Assembly: GCF_910579375.1 (NCBI RefSeq)
Contig: NZ_CAJTUJ010000009.1
Coordinates: 1-35,727 of the forward strand
Length of the DNA stretch: 35,727 bases
Reading direction: 5' to 3'
Origin: an uncultured Rikenella sp.
GTDB taxonomy: Bacteria > Bacteroidota > Bacteroidia > Bacteroidales > Rikenellaceae
Shown here: positions 25,725-35,040 of the stretch, piece by piece
How the letters are laid out: each line of letters starts with the position of its first letter
Position numbering within the stretch: the stretch's first letter is position 1
Notes under the pieces: generated by a model
The model's database searches: none
The model's input: the letters and a program-made list of their open reading frames with translations, nothing else
Told to the model about the DNA's origin: nothing
Position numbers and translations under genes: made by a program

Positions 25725-26849
25725 CTATTTCCGTCCGCCCACCGCCATCCGATCCAGCGCATGCAGCGCAAAAGCATACGCCCCGATGCTGATCGCCTTG
25801 CTCGTTCCAATCCGCGAGAAACCGATCCCCACCCGCGGCATCGAATCGTACGTCACCCGCTCGTTGGTGTGCGGCACCTGAATCTGTTTCACCTCGCCCT
25901 GTAGGAAATCGGCCATCTGCGCCTCGTCCTCCAGATAGAACGCCTTCTGCGCCAACCGCGGGAACTGCACTCCCGTAGCCCCCACGAACTGCCCGTGCAC
26001 CTCCTCCATCATCGCCGGCACGAACAGCGACTTCGCCCCCGCCACACCGCCGCCGATCACCGCAATCCCGTCCACCACCGTCAGCACATTGCACAACGCA
26101 TCCCCCAGAGCCTGTCCCATCCGCCGGAAAGCCTCCAACGCCGCCGCCTGATCCCCCTCTTTCTCTCCGATCCCGATCTCGTAGATGTCCTTCGGATGCG
26201 GCAACTTGTCCGCCGGCGTCCCCGTGAGTTCTCCGTACACCCGGCGCACAGCCCGGATACTGATCGACTCCTCGATATTCCGCTCCTGGTGGTACCGCTG
26301 GCTCAGCAGCCACACCTCCGCCGCCGCCGAGTTATCGCCCAGGAACAGTTCGCCGTTCCGGACGATCCCGCCGCCGAAGCCCGTCCCGAGCGTCAGCCCC
26401 ACCAGATTGCGATACCGTTTCGGGCTGCCCGCCTTTTCGAGCTGGGCATTGACCCACGGCAGATACCCCTCGATCGCCTCGCCGTAGGCATACAGGTCGC
26501 CGTCGTTGTTGATGAAGACCGGAATGCCGAATTCCGCCTCCAGCATCGGCCCGACAGCCACCCCACCCTTATAGGCCGGCAGGTTGCCGATGTTCCAGAT
26601 AATGCCGTTCGGATAGTCCGCCGGCCCGGGAAAGGCGAAGCTGATGGCCACCGGCGCCTCCTTGAGCCTCGACCGCACGGCATGGAAACCGTTGATCAGG
26701 TTGGCCAGGCTCAGCTCCAGGTTATGGGCCGCCGAGGGCAGGTGAATCGGTTCGACGATCTCTTCGCAGCCTCGGATCGCGCCGAATACGAAATTGGTTC
26801 CCCCCGCGTCCAACGTCATCACGGTGCGGGAATCTTTGGTGAAGTTCAT
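25725..26849 (-). CDS. ROK-family sugar kinase-like protein
   Basis: A 374-residue cytoplasmic protein of the ROK/ASKHA fold, with phosphate-binding DAGGTN (14-19), FPGPADYPNGIIWNIGN, the catalytic Asp region INNDGDLYAYGEA and GLTLGTGFGGGIV. The usual ROK zinc motif (C-x-C-G-x-x-G-C) is missing; GDNSAAAEVWLL occupies the place. It likely phosphorylates glucose or an N-acetylated hexose. Lying near the GH20 gene it may act on liberated GlcNAc, but it is on the opposite strand, so this is loose context. Confidence 0.85.
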   Translation of the reverse strand: MNFTKDSRTVMTLDAGGTNFVFGAIRGCEEIVEPIHLPSAAHNLELSLANLINGFHAVRSRLKEAPVAISFAFPGPADYPNGIIWNIGNLPAYKGGVAVGPMLEAEFGIPVFINNDGDLYAYGEAIEGYLPWVNAQLEKAGSPKRYRNLVGLTLGTGFGGGIVRNGELFLGDNSAAAEVWLLSQRYHQERNIEESISIRAVRRVYGELTGTPADKLPHPKDIYEIGIGEKEGDQAAALEAFRRMGQALGDALCNVLTVVDGIAVIGGGVAGAKSLFVPAMMEEVHGQFVGATGVQFPRLAQKAFYLEDEAQMADFLQGEVKQIQVPHTNERVTYDSMPRVGIGFSRIGTSKAISIGAYAFALHALDRMAVGGRK

Positions 26850-26881
26850 ATAGCTCTCGTTTTGGTTCGGGTTATTTTTAG

Positions 26882-26889
26882 CAAATATA
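26882..26889 (-). promoter_or_regulatory. -7 promoter box for the ROK gene
   Basis: Minus-strand TATATTTG, perfect TAnnTTTG match, 32 bases before the ATG at 26849. Confidence 0.6.
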
Positions 26890-26940
26890 AGGAAAAAGGA
26901 AGATATAGCGGTCTGCGAACCGAGCGATTGCGAAAAACGC

Positions 26941-26948
26941 TATATTTG
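26941..26948 (+). promoter_or_regulatory. -7 promoter box for the lolD-like gene
   Basis: TATATTTG, perfect match, just 8 bases before the ATG at 26957, implying an almost leaderless message as for holA. Confidence 0.6.
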
Positions 26949-26956
26949 TCCATACG

Positions 26957-27613
26957 ATGATACGATGCAGAGAGATACGAAAACGATTCGGCACGGTCGA
27001 AGTGCTTCGGGGGATCGACCTCGACATCGCCCGAGGCGAGGTGGTGACCGTCGTCGGGCCCAGCGGGGCGGGCAAGACCACCTTGTTGCAAATCATAGGC
27101 ACCCTCGCGCAGCCCGATAGCGGAACGGTCGAGATTGCGGGACGCGACACGGGGAGTTTGCGGCCGGTCGAGTTGGTGCGGCTGCGGAACGAACAGATCG
27201 GCTTCATTTTCCAGTTCCACCACCTTTTACCCGAGTTTACCGCCACCGAGAATGTGATGATTCCGGCCCTGATTCGGCGCACCTCGCGCGCTGCGGCGCA
27301 ACGGCGGGCAGCCGAGCTGCTGGAGCTGCTGGGGGTGGAACACCGCGCCGGGCATAAACCGGCCGAGCTTTCGGGGGGCGAGCAACAGCGGGTGGCGGTG
27401 GCGCGGGCCTTGATGAACGACCCGGCGGTGGTGCTGGCCGACGAACCCTCGGGAAACCTCGACAGCGTCAATCGCGAGAGCCTGCACCGCCTGTTTTTCG
27501 AGCTGCGGGAGCGGTTCGGCTACACTTTCGTCATCGTGACCCACGACAACGACCTCGCGGCCATGTCCGACCGGCGGATCGCCATGCGCGACGGGATGAT
27601 CGCGGAACTTTAA
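26957..27613 (+). CDS. LolD-like ABC transporter ATPase
   Basis: A 218-residue ATP-binding subunit of the MacB/LolD class. Motifs: Walker A GPSGAGKTT (34-42), Q-loop (Q86), signature LSGGEQQRV (138-146), Walker B AVVLADEP (157-164), and the switch His in VIVTHDNDLA. LolCDE extracts lipoproteins from the inner membrane. No permease is adjacent, which is usual for LolD in Bacteroidetes, but MacB- or FtsE-like roles remain possible. Starts a likely two-gene run with the GH20 gene (33-base gap). Confidence 0.88.
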   Translation: MIRCREIRKRFGTVEVLRGIDLDIARGEVVTVVGPSGAGKTTLLQIIGTLAQPDSGTVEIAGRDTGSLRPVELVRLRNEQIGFIFQFHHLLPEFTATENVMIPALIRRTSRAAAQRRAAELLELLGVEHRAGHKPAELSGGEQQRVAVARALMNDPAVVLADEPSGNLDSVNRESLHRLFFELRERFGYTFVIVTHDNDLAAMSDRRIAMRDGMIAEL

Positions 27614-27646
27614 ACGGAATTTACGAACACTTTGAACCTTTCGAAT

Positions 27647-29842
27647 ATGAAACGACACCTGACCACCATCCGACTCTCGACCGCCGCTGCCGCAGGGGCT
27701 GTGGCGCTGTGCTACGCCTGCGGGCCGCAACGGGCGGCCGAAGAGATCGCCGTGATTCCCCAACCCGCCCGAATCGTCGAGGGAGAGGGGACGATCCGGT
27801 GGGTGGCGGACAGTGTGCGGACGGTGATCGACACCTCGCTGCGGAATCCCGAGGCTTACCGGCTGACGGTGGCCGACGGACGGATGGAGGTGGTCGGAGG
27901 GGGCGATGCGGGGATTTTCTACGGGTTGCAGACGTTGGAGCAGCTCAAGGACTCGGCGGGCTACGTGCCGGCGGTGACGATCGAGGACGCACCCCGGTTT
28001 CCGTGGCGGGGGGCGCATTTGGATGTGAGCCGACACTTCTTCCCGAAAGATTTCATCAAACGGTATATCGACATCCTCGCTTACCACAAACTCAATACTT
28101 TCCACTGGCACCTGACGGACGGTATCGGGTGGCGGCTGGCGATCGACCGCTATCCGCTGCTGGCCCGGAAAGCGGCGTGGCGGAAGGTCAAGGATCCGCT
28201 GGCGCCGTGGATCGGGCTGGAGCTGAGCGACGAATCGCGGCGGGACAGTACGGATACGTATGGCGGATATTATACCGAGGCGGATATCCGCGAGATCGTG
28301 AATTATGCCCGGGCGCGGCACATTACGGTGATTCCGGAGATCGAGATGCCGGGACACTCCGAGGCGGCGACCTTCGCCTATCCGCAGTTCGCCTGTCCGA
28401 CGGCGAAGCCGGGGAGCGGCATCTATTGTCCGGGCAACGACTCGACGTTTCTTTTCCTTCAGGAGATCATCGACCGGGTGGTGGAACTCTTTCCCGACTC
28501 GCCGTACATCCACATCGGCGGCGACGAGGTGGGCAAGGAGCAGTGGAGCGGGTGTCCGTTGTGTCAGGCCCGCAAGCAGGCCGAGGGGCTCAAGGACGAA
28601 CACGAGTTGCAGAGCTATTTCGTCCGTCGGATGGAGAAATACATCAATGCCAAGGGCAAGCGGATGATCGGCTACGACGAGATTCTGGAGGGAGGTCTCG
28701 CGCCGGACGCCACGGTGATGTCCTGGACGGGTTTCGAGGGGGGTGTCCGGGCGGCCAATGCGGGACACGATGCGGTGATGGTGCCGCTGGACTATGTCTA
28801 TTTCGACCACTATCAGAACCAGAATCCGTGCGAGCCGCAGGGGTGGGGAGGTTATAACGGCGTGCCGCGCGTCTACTCGTTCGACCCGCTTCGGCCGGAG
28901 GTCGAGGCCGACAAAAGGCATCACATTCTGGGCGGTCAGGCCAATATCTGGACGGAAAACATCCGCACGCCGGAGCATGTGGAATATATGCTGCTTCCGC
29001 GGCTGGCGGCCCTTTCCGAAGCATTGTGGACGGATACGACGGCCAAGGATTGGTACCGTTTCGAACGGAAGCTCGATCGGCAGTACGACCGGTATGCGGC
29101 CCGGGGATGGCATTATGCCGAGAGCGCGTTCACACCGTATATCGCCGAACAGCATTTCAACGACGAGGGAGCGCTGGTGATCCGGCTGGCGACGGAGGTG
29201 GCTCTCCATCCGATCCGGTATACGCTGGACGGGTCGATGCCGACGGCGGAGGCGCCGGTATATGCCGATTCGATCGTGATTGCCGAGCCAGCGACTCTGA
29301 CGGCGGTCACGTTCCGGCGGGGGAAACCTGCGGGATGCGTCTTGTCGTCGCCCCGGCTACTGAACCCGGCGACGGGGGCGAAGGTGACGTATGTCCATCC
29401 TTACCACTCGGCCTACACGGGCGGCGGAGATTCGGCGCTGGTGGATAACCGGTATGCTTTCAAGCGGGGCGACGGTCCGGCGTGGCAGGGGTTCGAGGGG
29501 ACGAATCTGGATGTGACGCTGGATTTGGGCAGCGTGTGGCGGCTGGAGGGGGTTTGGATGCGTTTCCTGCAACACATCGGTTCGACGTCGGTCATGCTTC
29601 CGACCCGGCTGAGGGTGTGGACGTCGGCGGACGGCAGGAACTATTCGGAGGCGGTGGATGTGGCGGTTGAGCAGGATTCGACTTCGGAGGTGATTATCAG
29701 GCCGTTAGATATCCGGTTCAGACAGGCGGCCGAGGCTCGTTTCGTGCGGATCGAGGCGACGAATCGGGGGATTCTGCCGGAAGGTCATCCGCGCGCAGGG
29801 AGTCCGGCCTGGATCTTTGCAGACGAAATCGCAGTCTATTAA
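27647..29842 (+). CDS. Beta-N-acetylhexosaminidase, GH20 lipoprotein
   Basis: A 731-residue surface or periplasmic enzyme. A lipoprotein signal ends at about Cys25 (LCYAC). The GH20b alpha/beta domain (about 30-115) leads into the catalytic barrel with the HWHLTDGIGWRL strand, EIEMPGHSEA, and the catalytic Asp293-Glu294 pair in HIGGDEVGKEQW. Then come a chitobiase-like C-terminal beta domain (IRYTLDGSMPTAEAPVY) and a galactose-binding F5/8-type module (about 610-731). It removes terminal GlcNAc or GalNAc by substrate-assisted catalysis, for example from mucin or host N-glycans. I chose ATG 27647 over an in-frame TTG at 27632. The structured repeat begins right after the stop. Confidence 0.95.
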   Translation: MKRHLTTIRLSTAAAAGAVALCYACGPQRAAEEIAVIPQPARIVEGEGTIRWVADSVRTVIDTSLRNPEAYRLTVADGRMEVVGGGDAGIFYGLQTLEQLKDSAGYVPAVTIEDAPRFPWRGAHLDVSRHFFPKDFIKRYIDILAYHKLNTFHWHLTDGIGWRLAIDRYPLLARKAAWRKVKDPLAPWIGLELSDESRRDSTDTYGGYYTEADIREIVNYARARHITVIPEIEMPGHSEAATFAYPQFACPTAKPGSGIYCPGNDSTFLFLQEIIDRVVELFPDSPYIHIGGDEVGKEQWSGCPLCQARKQAEGLKDEHELQSYFVRRMEKYINAKGKRMIGYDEILEGGLAPDATVMSWTGFEGGVRAANAGHDAVMVPLDYVYFDHYQNQNPCEPQGWGGYNGVPRVYSFDPLRPEVEADKRHHILGGQANIWTENIRTPEHVEYMLLPRLAALSEALWTDTTAKDWYRFERKLDRQYDRYAARGWHYAESAFTPYIAEQHFNDEGALVIRLATEVALHPIRYTLDGSMPTAEAPVYADSIVIAEPATLTAVTFRRGKPAGCVLSSPRLLNPATGAKVTYVHPYHSAYTGGGDSALVDNRYAFKRGDGPAWQGFEGTNLDVTLDLGSVWRLEGVWMRFLQHIGSTSVMLPTRLRVWTSADGRNYSEAVDVAVEQDSTSEVIIRPLDIRFRQAAEARFVRIEATNRGILPEGHPRAGSPAWIFADEIAVY

Positions 29843-29844
29843 AC

Positions 29845-30740
29845 CGGCAAGACTGCCAGTGGAAATGCGCCAGCATTTCCCGTGCCACACCCACAGAGTG
29901 TTTTGTCAGGATTCTCTCTCTCTTATAAGTAAGTGGGATCCGCCAGCCTAAGGGCAGTTCCCTCCTTTAGACGAGGCGCGGACAAAGAATTGAGGGTAGA
30001 GGCGGCCGCAGCGAAACGTAGTTTCGCCCGTCCACGGGACGTGGGGCCCGCGCGGCCCGAGCGCAGTACCCTCAAACTAAATCGCGCGCCATGCCTAAAG
30101 AGGGAAATCGTCAAAACGTGCTGGCACGTTTTGATAAGATTTCCCAAGGCGTGCGAAAAACTTGATTCCGAGCAAAAATCCGTCGCCCGCCCGCGTAATA
30201 GGGCATATTCTGCCGGTTGGCACTCGGCCAATCCGGCAAGAATTGCCGCGGGCGACGGCAAAATGCGGCGGAGCGACAGCGGAGCCGCAGTGAGGCGGAT
30301 ACAGGGGCGGAGAACTGGGGCGAGCTTTGGGCCGTGCTGTTCTTCGGGCGGGAAAACCGGTTTCGGTTTTCCCGCTGTGCCGGGTCGAGCTGTTGTCCGT
30401 GCTTTTGCGGTTCGTAGAACCGCCGGGCCTGCGCGCTGGGACTTCGGCCCACCCCAGGAGCGCGCAGCCCGAAACCGACAGAATGGGGGCGGAGACCTAT
30501 TATAGGCTGAGAGCGAGTAGCGCGATTCCTTGAGGAATCACCGTCCTCTTATTGGGGTAGAGGCTACCTGATCGGAGTGCCCGAAGGCACCGGTGCGGGG
30601 GAGGCGCGCCGAAGACGAACCCAACAGAAAAAGGCCGAGCTTCTGCGACCCTTTAGGGTCGCGCGGGCCGAAGCCTCCCCCAGCGGAGGCCCGCAAGCTT
30701 CGTCCGCACAAATGGGCCATTGTAGAGATATCTAATTTAG
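29845..30740 (-). repeat. Structured repeat tail, inverted copy C
   Basis: About 900 bp of non-coding sequence matching copy B in reverse orientation (30150-30375 with 4330-4560). It keeps the outer stem CGTCGCCCGC/GCGGGCGACG (30181-30190 with 30248-30257) and the palindrome GCGGGAAAACCG/CGGTTTTCCCGC (30348-30375), but the inner hairpin is rebuilt (TGCCGG, TTGGC). A nested hairpin at 30102-30145 (GGGAAATC and AAAACGTGC with their complements) lies beside GCCTAAAG, as in copies A and B. An extra module near 30500-30700 also occurs in copy D. 30741-30802 shows nothing. Confidence 0.8.
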
Positions 30741-30802
30741 GATGGCTCCGGCCGATTCTTCGAACCGCAGGAGTCAGTTCAAAACGTAAACAGGAATAAA
30801 CC

Positions 30803-30986
30803 CGCCCCGGGCGAACGCCACTACACTACGGGAGCATTATACGGTGTCGGCAGTTACGGCTACAGTTGTTCCTCGACAGCCGGTGGCACAAATGGAAGGC
30901 ACTTGTTTTTCCACGTGACAGCACTCGATCCCCATCGTGCACATACCCGCGCCTACGGTTTTCAGTTGCGTTGCCTCTCGGAATAA
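30803..30986 (+). pseudogene. Orphan C-terminal FISUMP/C-type-lectin-like cassette 2
   Basis: In the frame ending at TAA 30984-30986 it reads PAPGER, GALYGVGSYGYSCSST, 29 codons, then YGFQLRCLSE-stop (the last codons within the 29). A stop codon and no start lie just upstream in frame, so only the domain end is encoded. Codon spacing equals cassettes 1 and 3 exactly. A hairpin spans the stop: TGCCTCTC (30972-30979) with GAGAGGCA (30995-31002). It sits back to back with the inverted repeat tail and abuts the stop of the methyltransferase gene. Probably a variable-region fragment or donor, not a gene. Confidence 0.72.
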
Positions 30987-31020
30987 ACGGAGAAGAGAGG
31001 CACACGAAAACGGGTTGGAA

Positions 31021-31932
31021 CTACCCAAACAACCGCCGGAACCGCAGAAATACCCCCAACGGCAACCGCTTGCCCGCCCCATCCGCCACATACAACTCCC
31101 CCTGTCCCACCTCCGCCCCTGCCGCCTGAGGAAATGCCGACTCCGCCAGCGTCCGCGCCAGCAGAGCAGACAACCCCATCGAATAGAGATTCAGCACCAC
31201 AAAACACCCCGTCTCCTCCAGCAACTCCGCACACAACGCCAACATCTCCCCGATCTGCTCCTCCAGCACCCATTTTTCGCCCTCCGGCCCCCGGCCATAC
31301 GACGGCGGATCGAGCACAATGCCATGATAACGATGCCCCCGCCGCACCTCACGACGGACGAACTTCATCGCATCCTCCACCACCCACCGGATCCCCTCCA
31401 GCCCCGACGCCTCCATATTCTCGCGCGACCACGTCACCGTCTGGCGCACCGAGTCCACATGCGTCACCTCCGCCCCCGCCGCGCACGCAGCCAGCGAAGC
31501 CCCGCCCGTGTACGCAAACAGATTCAATACCGCCGGCCGCTCCACCCCCGCCCCGCGCAACCGCCTGACCGTCTCGTAGATATAGTCCCAATTGGCCGCC
31601 TGCTCCGGAAAGACCCCCACATGCTTGAACGACGTCAGCCCCAGCCGCAACCGAATACGCCAGCCCCCCTCGCCCGCATAATCGATCGACCACTGCTGCG
31701 GCGTCCCGCGTTTCAACACCCATTCGCCCCGCTCCTCGCTCCCCCTGTTTTTGCGGAACACCGCCCCCGCCCGCGCTTCCCACTCCCCCTCCGAGAGCGA
31801 CGGCGCCCACAATGCCTGCGGCTCCGGCCGCGCCGTGACCACCCGCCCGAAACGCTCCAGTTTCCGACCGCCTCCGCAGTCGATCAATTCGTAATCCACC
31901 CATCGGGTCGGAGTCAGTAAATTCAATTCCAT
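31021..31932 (-). CDS. RlmI/RlmK-like class I SAM-dependent methyltransferase
   Basis: A 303-residue cytoplasmic protein starting MELNLLTPTRW. An N-terminal part (about 1-130) precedes a Rossmann methyltransferase domain with LNLFAYTGGASLAAC (SAM loop), a following acidic VDS, and the N6/C5 catalytic motif DPPSYGRG. This layout matches rRNA cytosine-C5 or guanine-N2 methyltransferases. The N-terminal PUA domain of RlmI is not present. The 5' extension from 31974 was rejected: it overlaps the promoter region of GH92. Confidence 0.85.
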   Translation of the reverse strand: MELNLLTPTRWVDYELIDCGGGRKLERFGRVVTARPEPQALWAPSLSEGEWEARAGAVFRKNRGSEERGEWVLKRGTPQQWSIDYAGEGGWRIRLRLGLTSFKHVGVFPEQAANWDYIYETVRRLRGAGVERPAVLNLFAYTGGASLAACAAGAEVTHVDSVRQTVTWSRENMEASGLEGIRWVVEDAMKFVRREVRRGHRYHGIVLDPPSYGRGPEGEKWVLEEQIGEMLALCAELLEETGCFVVLNLYSMGLSALLARTLAESAFPQAAGAEVGQGELYVADGAGKRLPLGVFLRFRRLFG

Positions 31933-31974
31933 AGTAAAATCCCTTCGGACGATAAAAGTAGCATTAAAAATCAA

Positions 31975-31982
31975 TATCTTTG
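31975..31982 (+). promoter_or_regulatory. -7 promoter box for the GH92 gene
   Basis: TATCTTTG, perfect TAnnTTTG match, 21 bases before the ATG at 32004. Confidence 0.6.
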
Positions 31983-32003
31983 TCGAAAACTGCCCCGAAA
32001 CAG

Positions 32004-35000
32004 ATGAAAAAACTCCTCATCTTAGCCGCCGGCGTTCTGACACTCGCTTCCTGTGGCTCTCACGGCGATCCGGCCGACTACGTAGATCCCTTTATCGGCA
32101 CCGACGCCCACGGACACACCTTCCCCGGAGCGACCACGCCGTTCGGCTTCGTACAACTCTCGCCCGACACCGACACCGAGGGATGGGACTGGTGTTCCGG
32201 CTATCACGCCAGCGATTCGAGCCTGATCGGCTTCTCGCACACCCACCTGAGCGGGACGGGAGGTGCGGATTTGGGAGACATCCTCTTCATGCCGGCCATC
32301 GGGCCTGTCCGATTCGAACCGGGAACCAAAGCCGAGCCGGACAGCGGCTATCGCTCGCGGTTCAACCACAAGAGCGAAAAGGCTTCGGCCGGATACTATA
32401 GCGTCTACCTGGACGATCCGCGCGTGAAAGTCGAACTGACCGCCACGCCGCATGCGGGGATTCACCGATACACCTACGAACACAGCGACAACCAACACCT
32501 GATGCTCGACCTGCGGCACGGGATACAGGACAACGTGCGCGAAGCAGCATTCCGTCAGGTCGACGACCAGACGATCGAAGGGTGGCGGCGGTCGAACGGC
32601 TGGGCGGCAGATCATACGGTCTTCTTCCGGGCTGAATTTTCGGCCCCCATCCGCGAGATTCGGGCACGGATCGACGGACGCGACACGACCGTCACCGAAG
32701 GGATGGGGAAAGAGGTCGTACTGGCCCTTTCCCCGGAGGAGCACACCAAGAACTGGGAGGTGAAAGTGGGTTTGTCGGCTGTGGATATCGAGGGGGCCCG
32801 GCGCAATCTGGCGGCGGAAACCTCAGGCAAATCGTTCGACACGCTGGCGGCAGAAGCGCGTGACCAGTGGAATCGCGAACTGGGACGGATCACCGTTTCG
32901 GGCGGGACGGACGAAGACCGGCGTATATTCTACACCGCTCTGTACCATTCCTTTATCGCACCGGTACTCTTTACGGACACCGACGGCCGGTATCGCGGAG
33001 CGGACGGCGAGATTCACCCGACCGATTCGACGGAAGGGGCGAATTACAGCATCTTCTCCACGTGGGACACCTTCCGCGCGCTACACCCGCTGCTGACCTT
33101 AGTGCAGCCGGAAGTCAATGCGCAGATCGCCCGCTCCATGCTGCGCTACTACCGGCAGACCGGCAGACTGCCGGTGTGGGACCTGCACATGAACGAAAAC
33201 AACTGCATGATCGGTTACCACTCGGTGCCGATCATCGCCGATGCTTTTTTCAAGGGCGAACTCTCGGCCGAAGAGGGGGACGAAGCGCTGAAGGCGATGG
33301 TACACAGCGCCATGCAACGCGAACACGGCGGAATCGGACACTACCGGCAGTTGGGTTACCTGCCGGCCGACAAGGAGAACAATTCGGTCTCCAAGGCATT
33401 GGAGTACGCCTACGACGACTGGTGCATCGCCCGAATGGCCCAGGCGCTGGGGAACGACAGCCTGTATCGGGTCTTCATCCGTCGGGCGCAATCGTATAAA
33501 AATCAATTCGATCCGGCAGACGGTTTCTTCAAGGGTCGGCTCTCAACGGGCGCATTCCGCACGCCGTTCGACCCGACCGAAATCTCGATCCTCGGACAGG
33601 GAGACTTCACCGAGGGGAATGCCTGGCACTATCGTTTCTTCGTGCCGCAGGACGTGACGACTCATATCAGCATGCTGGGCGGCGACAGCGCTTATATCGC
33701 TGCCATCGACGCGATGTTCGAGGCGCCGACTACGACGAACGACCATTCGCCGGACGTTTCGGGACTGATCGGCCAGTACGCGCACGGCAACGAGCCGTCG
33801 CATCAGGTGGCCTATCTCTACTCGTTCGCGGGGGCGCCGTGGCGGACGCAGGAGCGGGTGGACGAGATCAAACGGACGATGTACACCACGGCGCGGGACG
33901 GGTTGTGCGGCAATGAGGACTGCGGCCAGATGTCGGCCTGGTACGTTTTGAGCGCCATGGACTTCTACCCCGTGACCCCGGGATCGGGGGTCTACGTTTT
34001 GGGGACGCCGACTTTCGAACGGGTCGAAATCGCGCCGACGACGGCATCCGGCCGGCCGTTTATTATCGAAGCCGAAGGGCTCTCTTCGGACGGAAAAAAC
34101 ATCTACATCCGGTCGGCGGAGTGGAACGGAGAGCCGTATACGAAATCGTACATCACCCAATCGATGCTCGACGAGGGGGGCAAACTCGTGCTGCATATGG
34201 GGTCTGAACCGACGAAAGATTTCGGGACGGATCCGGCGGACCGACCGGTGGTTCAGATTCCGTCCGAAGATGCCCTGACCGCAGAGCAGATGCTCGCGGA
34301 GGCGGTATTCGAGCCGTACATCGAAGATACGCTGCGGGTATTCGGCCACTCGATGACCCTGTTTCCGAAATGTGCGGCACCGCAGCCGCGGAAGATCGTC
34401 TACACGTTGGACGGTTCGGAACCGACCTCCGCCTCTCCGATCGTACCGGTCGGCGGGATTACGCTCACGGGAGATGCGGAGTTGAAATTGCGAGCGATCG
34501 CCATGGAGAGATCGGCGAACAGACGGTCGGACAGCCAGGTGAAGAGCTATCGGTTCTACAAGAGTGCGCTGAAAGATGCGGCGGTGACGTTGGAACAGGC
34601 GCCGTCGGCACCGTACATGAACGGCGGGGCTGCGGCTTTGGTGGACAATGCGATGGGGGGTGACAGTTATGTGCGTCCGGAATGGATCGGCTTCAACGGC
34701 ATCGATGCGGCAGGAACTATCGATTTGGGAACGGTGCGGAGCTTGCGGCACGTGGGCTTCAATGCGGACAACGAACCGCGATCGTGGATCGTTTTACCGC
34801 GAGGGGCCGTATTCGAATTTTCGACCGACGGGACGCATTACGGCCATCCGGTGCGGATCGACGGGAGCGACAGTTTGACGGCAGGAAGCGGTGCGCATTA
34901 CTTCGGTGCATCGATTCCGGGCGGAGTACAGGCGCGCTACATCCGGTTCCGGATCGAAAACGGGCCGCTGCCGGAGGGGCATATCGGACAGGGCAATCCG

Positions 35001-35036
35001 GCTTGGATGTTCCTCGACGAGGTGATGGCGTACTGA
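32004..35036 (+). CDS. GH92 alpha-mannosidase lipoprotein with C-terminal carbohydrate-binding module
   Basis: A 1010-residue secreted lipoprotein (signal MKKLLILAAGVLTLASC, lipid Cys17). GH92 features: the N-terminal YVDPFIGTDAHGHTFPGATT and GFSHTHLSGTGG segments, TWDTFRALHPL, and the active-site region GNEPSHQVAYLYSF with LCGNEDCGQMSAWYVL. GH92 enzymes are calcium-dependent exo-mannosidases acting on alpha-1,2/1,3 or similar bonds of N-glycans or yeast mannan. After the catalytic part there is a chitobiase-like beta domain (IVYTLDGSEPTSASP) and an F5/8-type module (about 870-1010), the same tail architecture as the GH20 enzyme. The linkage is not readable. A cassette starts right after its stop. 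Confidence 0.95.
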   Translation: MKKLLILAAGVLTLASCGSHGDPADYVDPFIGTDAHGHTFPGATTPFGFVQLSPDTDTEGWDWCSGYHASDSSLIGFSHTHLSGTGGADLGDILFMPAIGPVRFEPGTKAEPDSGYRSRFNHKSEKASAGYYSVYLDDPRVKVELTATPHAGIHRYTYEHSDNQHLMLDLRHGIQDNVREAAFRQVDDQTIEGWRRSNGWAADHTVFFRAEFSAPIREIRARIDGRDTTVTEGMGKEVVLALSPEEHTKNWEVKVGLSAVDIEGARRNLAAETSGKSFDTLAAEARDQWNRELGRITVSGGTDEDRRIFYTALYHSFIAPVLFTDTDGRYRGADGEIHPTDSTEGANYSIFSTWDTFRALHPLLTLVQPEVNAQIARSMLRYYRQTGRLPVWDLHMNENNCMIGYHSVPIIADAFFKGELSAEEGDEALKAMVHSAMQREHGGIGHYRQLGYLPADKENNSVSKALEYAYDDWCIARMAQALGNDSLYRVFIRRAQSYKNQFDPADGFFKGRLSTGAFRTPFDPTEISILGQGDFTEGNAWHYRFFVPQDVTTHISMLGGDSAYIAAIDAMFEAPTTTNDHSPDVSGLIGQYAHGNEPSHQVAYLYSFAGAPWRTQERVDEIKRTMYTTARDGLCGNEDCGQMSAWYVLSAMDFYPVTPGSGVYVLGTPTFERVEIAPTTASGRPFIIEAEGLSSDGKNIYIRSAEWNGEPYTKSYITQSMLDEGGKLVLHMGSEPTKDFGTDPADRPVVQIPSEDALTAEQMLAEAVFEPYIEDTLRVFGHSMTLFPKCAAPQPRKIVYTLDGSEPTSASPIVPVGGITLTGDAELKLRAIAMERSANRRSDSQVKSYRFYKSALKDAAVTLEQAPSAPYMNGGAAALVDNAMGGDSYVRPEWIGFNGIDAAGTIDLGTVRSLRHVGFNADNEPRSWIVLPRGAVFEFSTDGTHYGHPVRIDGSDSLTAGSGAHYFGASIPGGVQARYIRFRIENGPLPEGHIGQGNPAWMFLDEVMAY

Positions 35037-35040
35037 TGCC

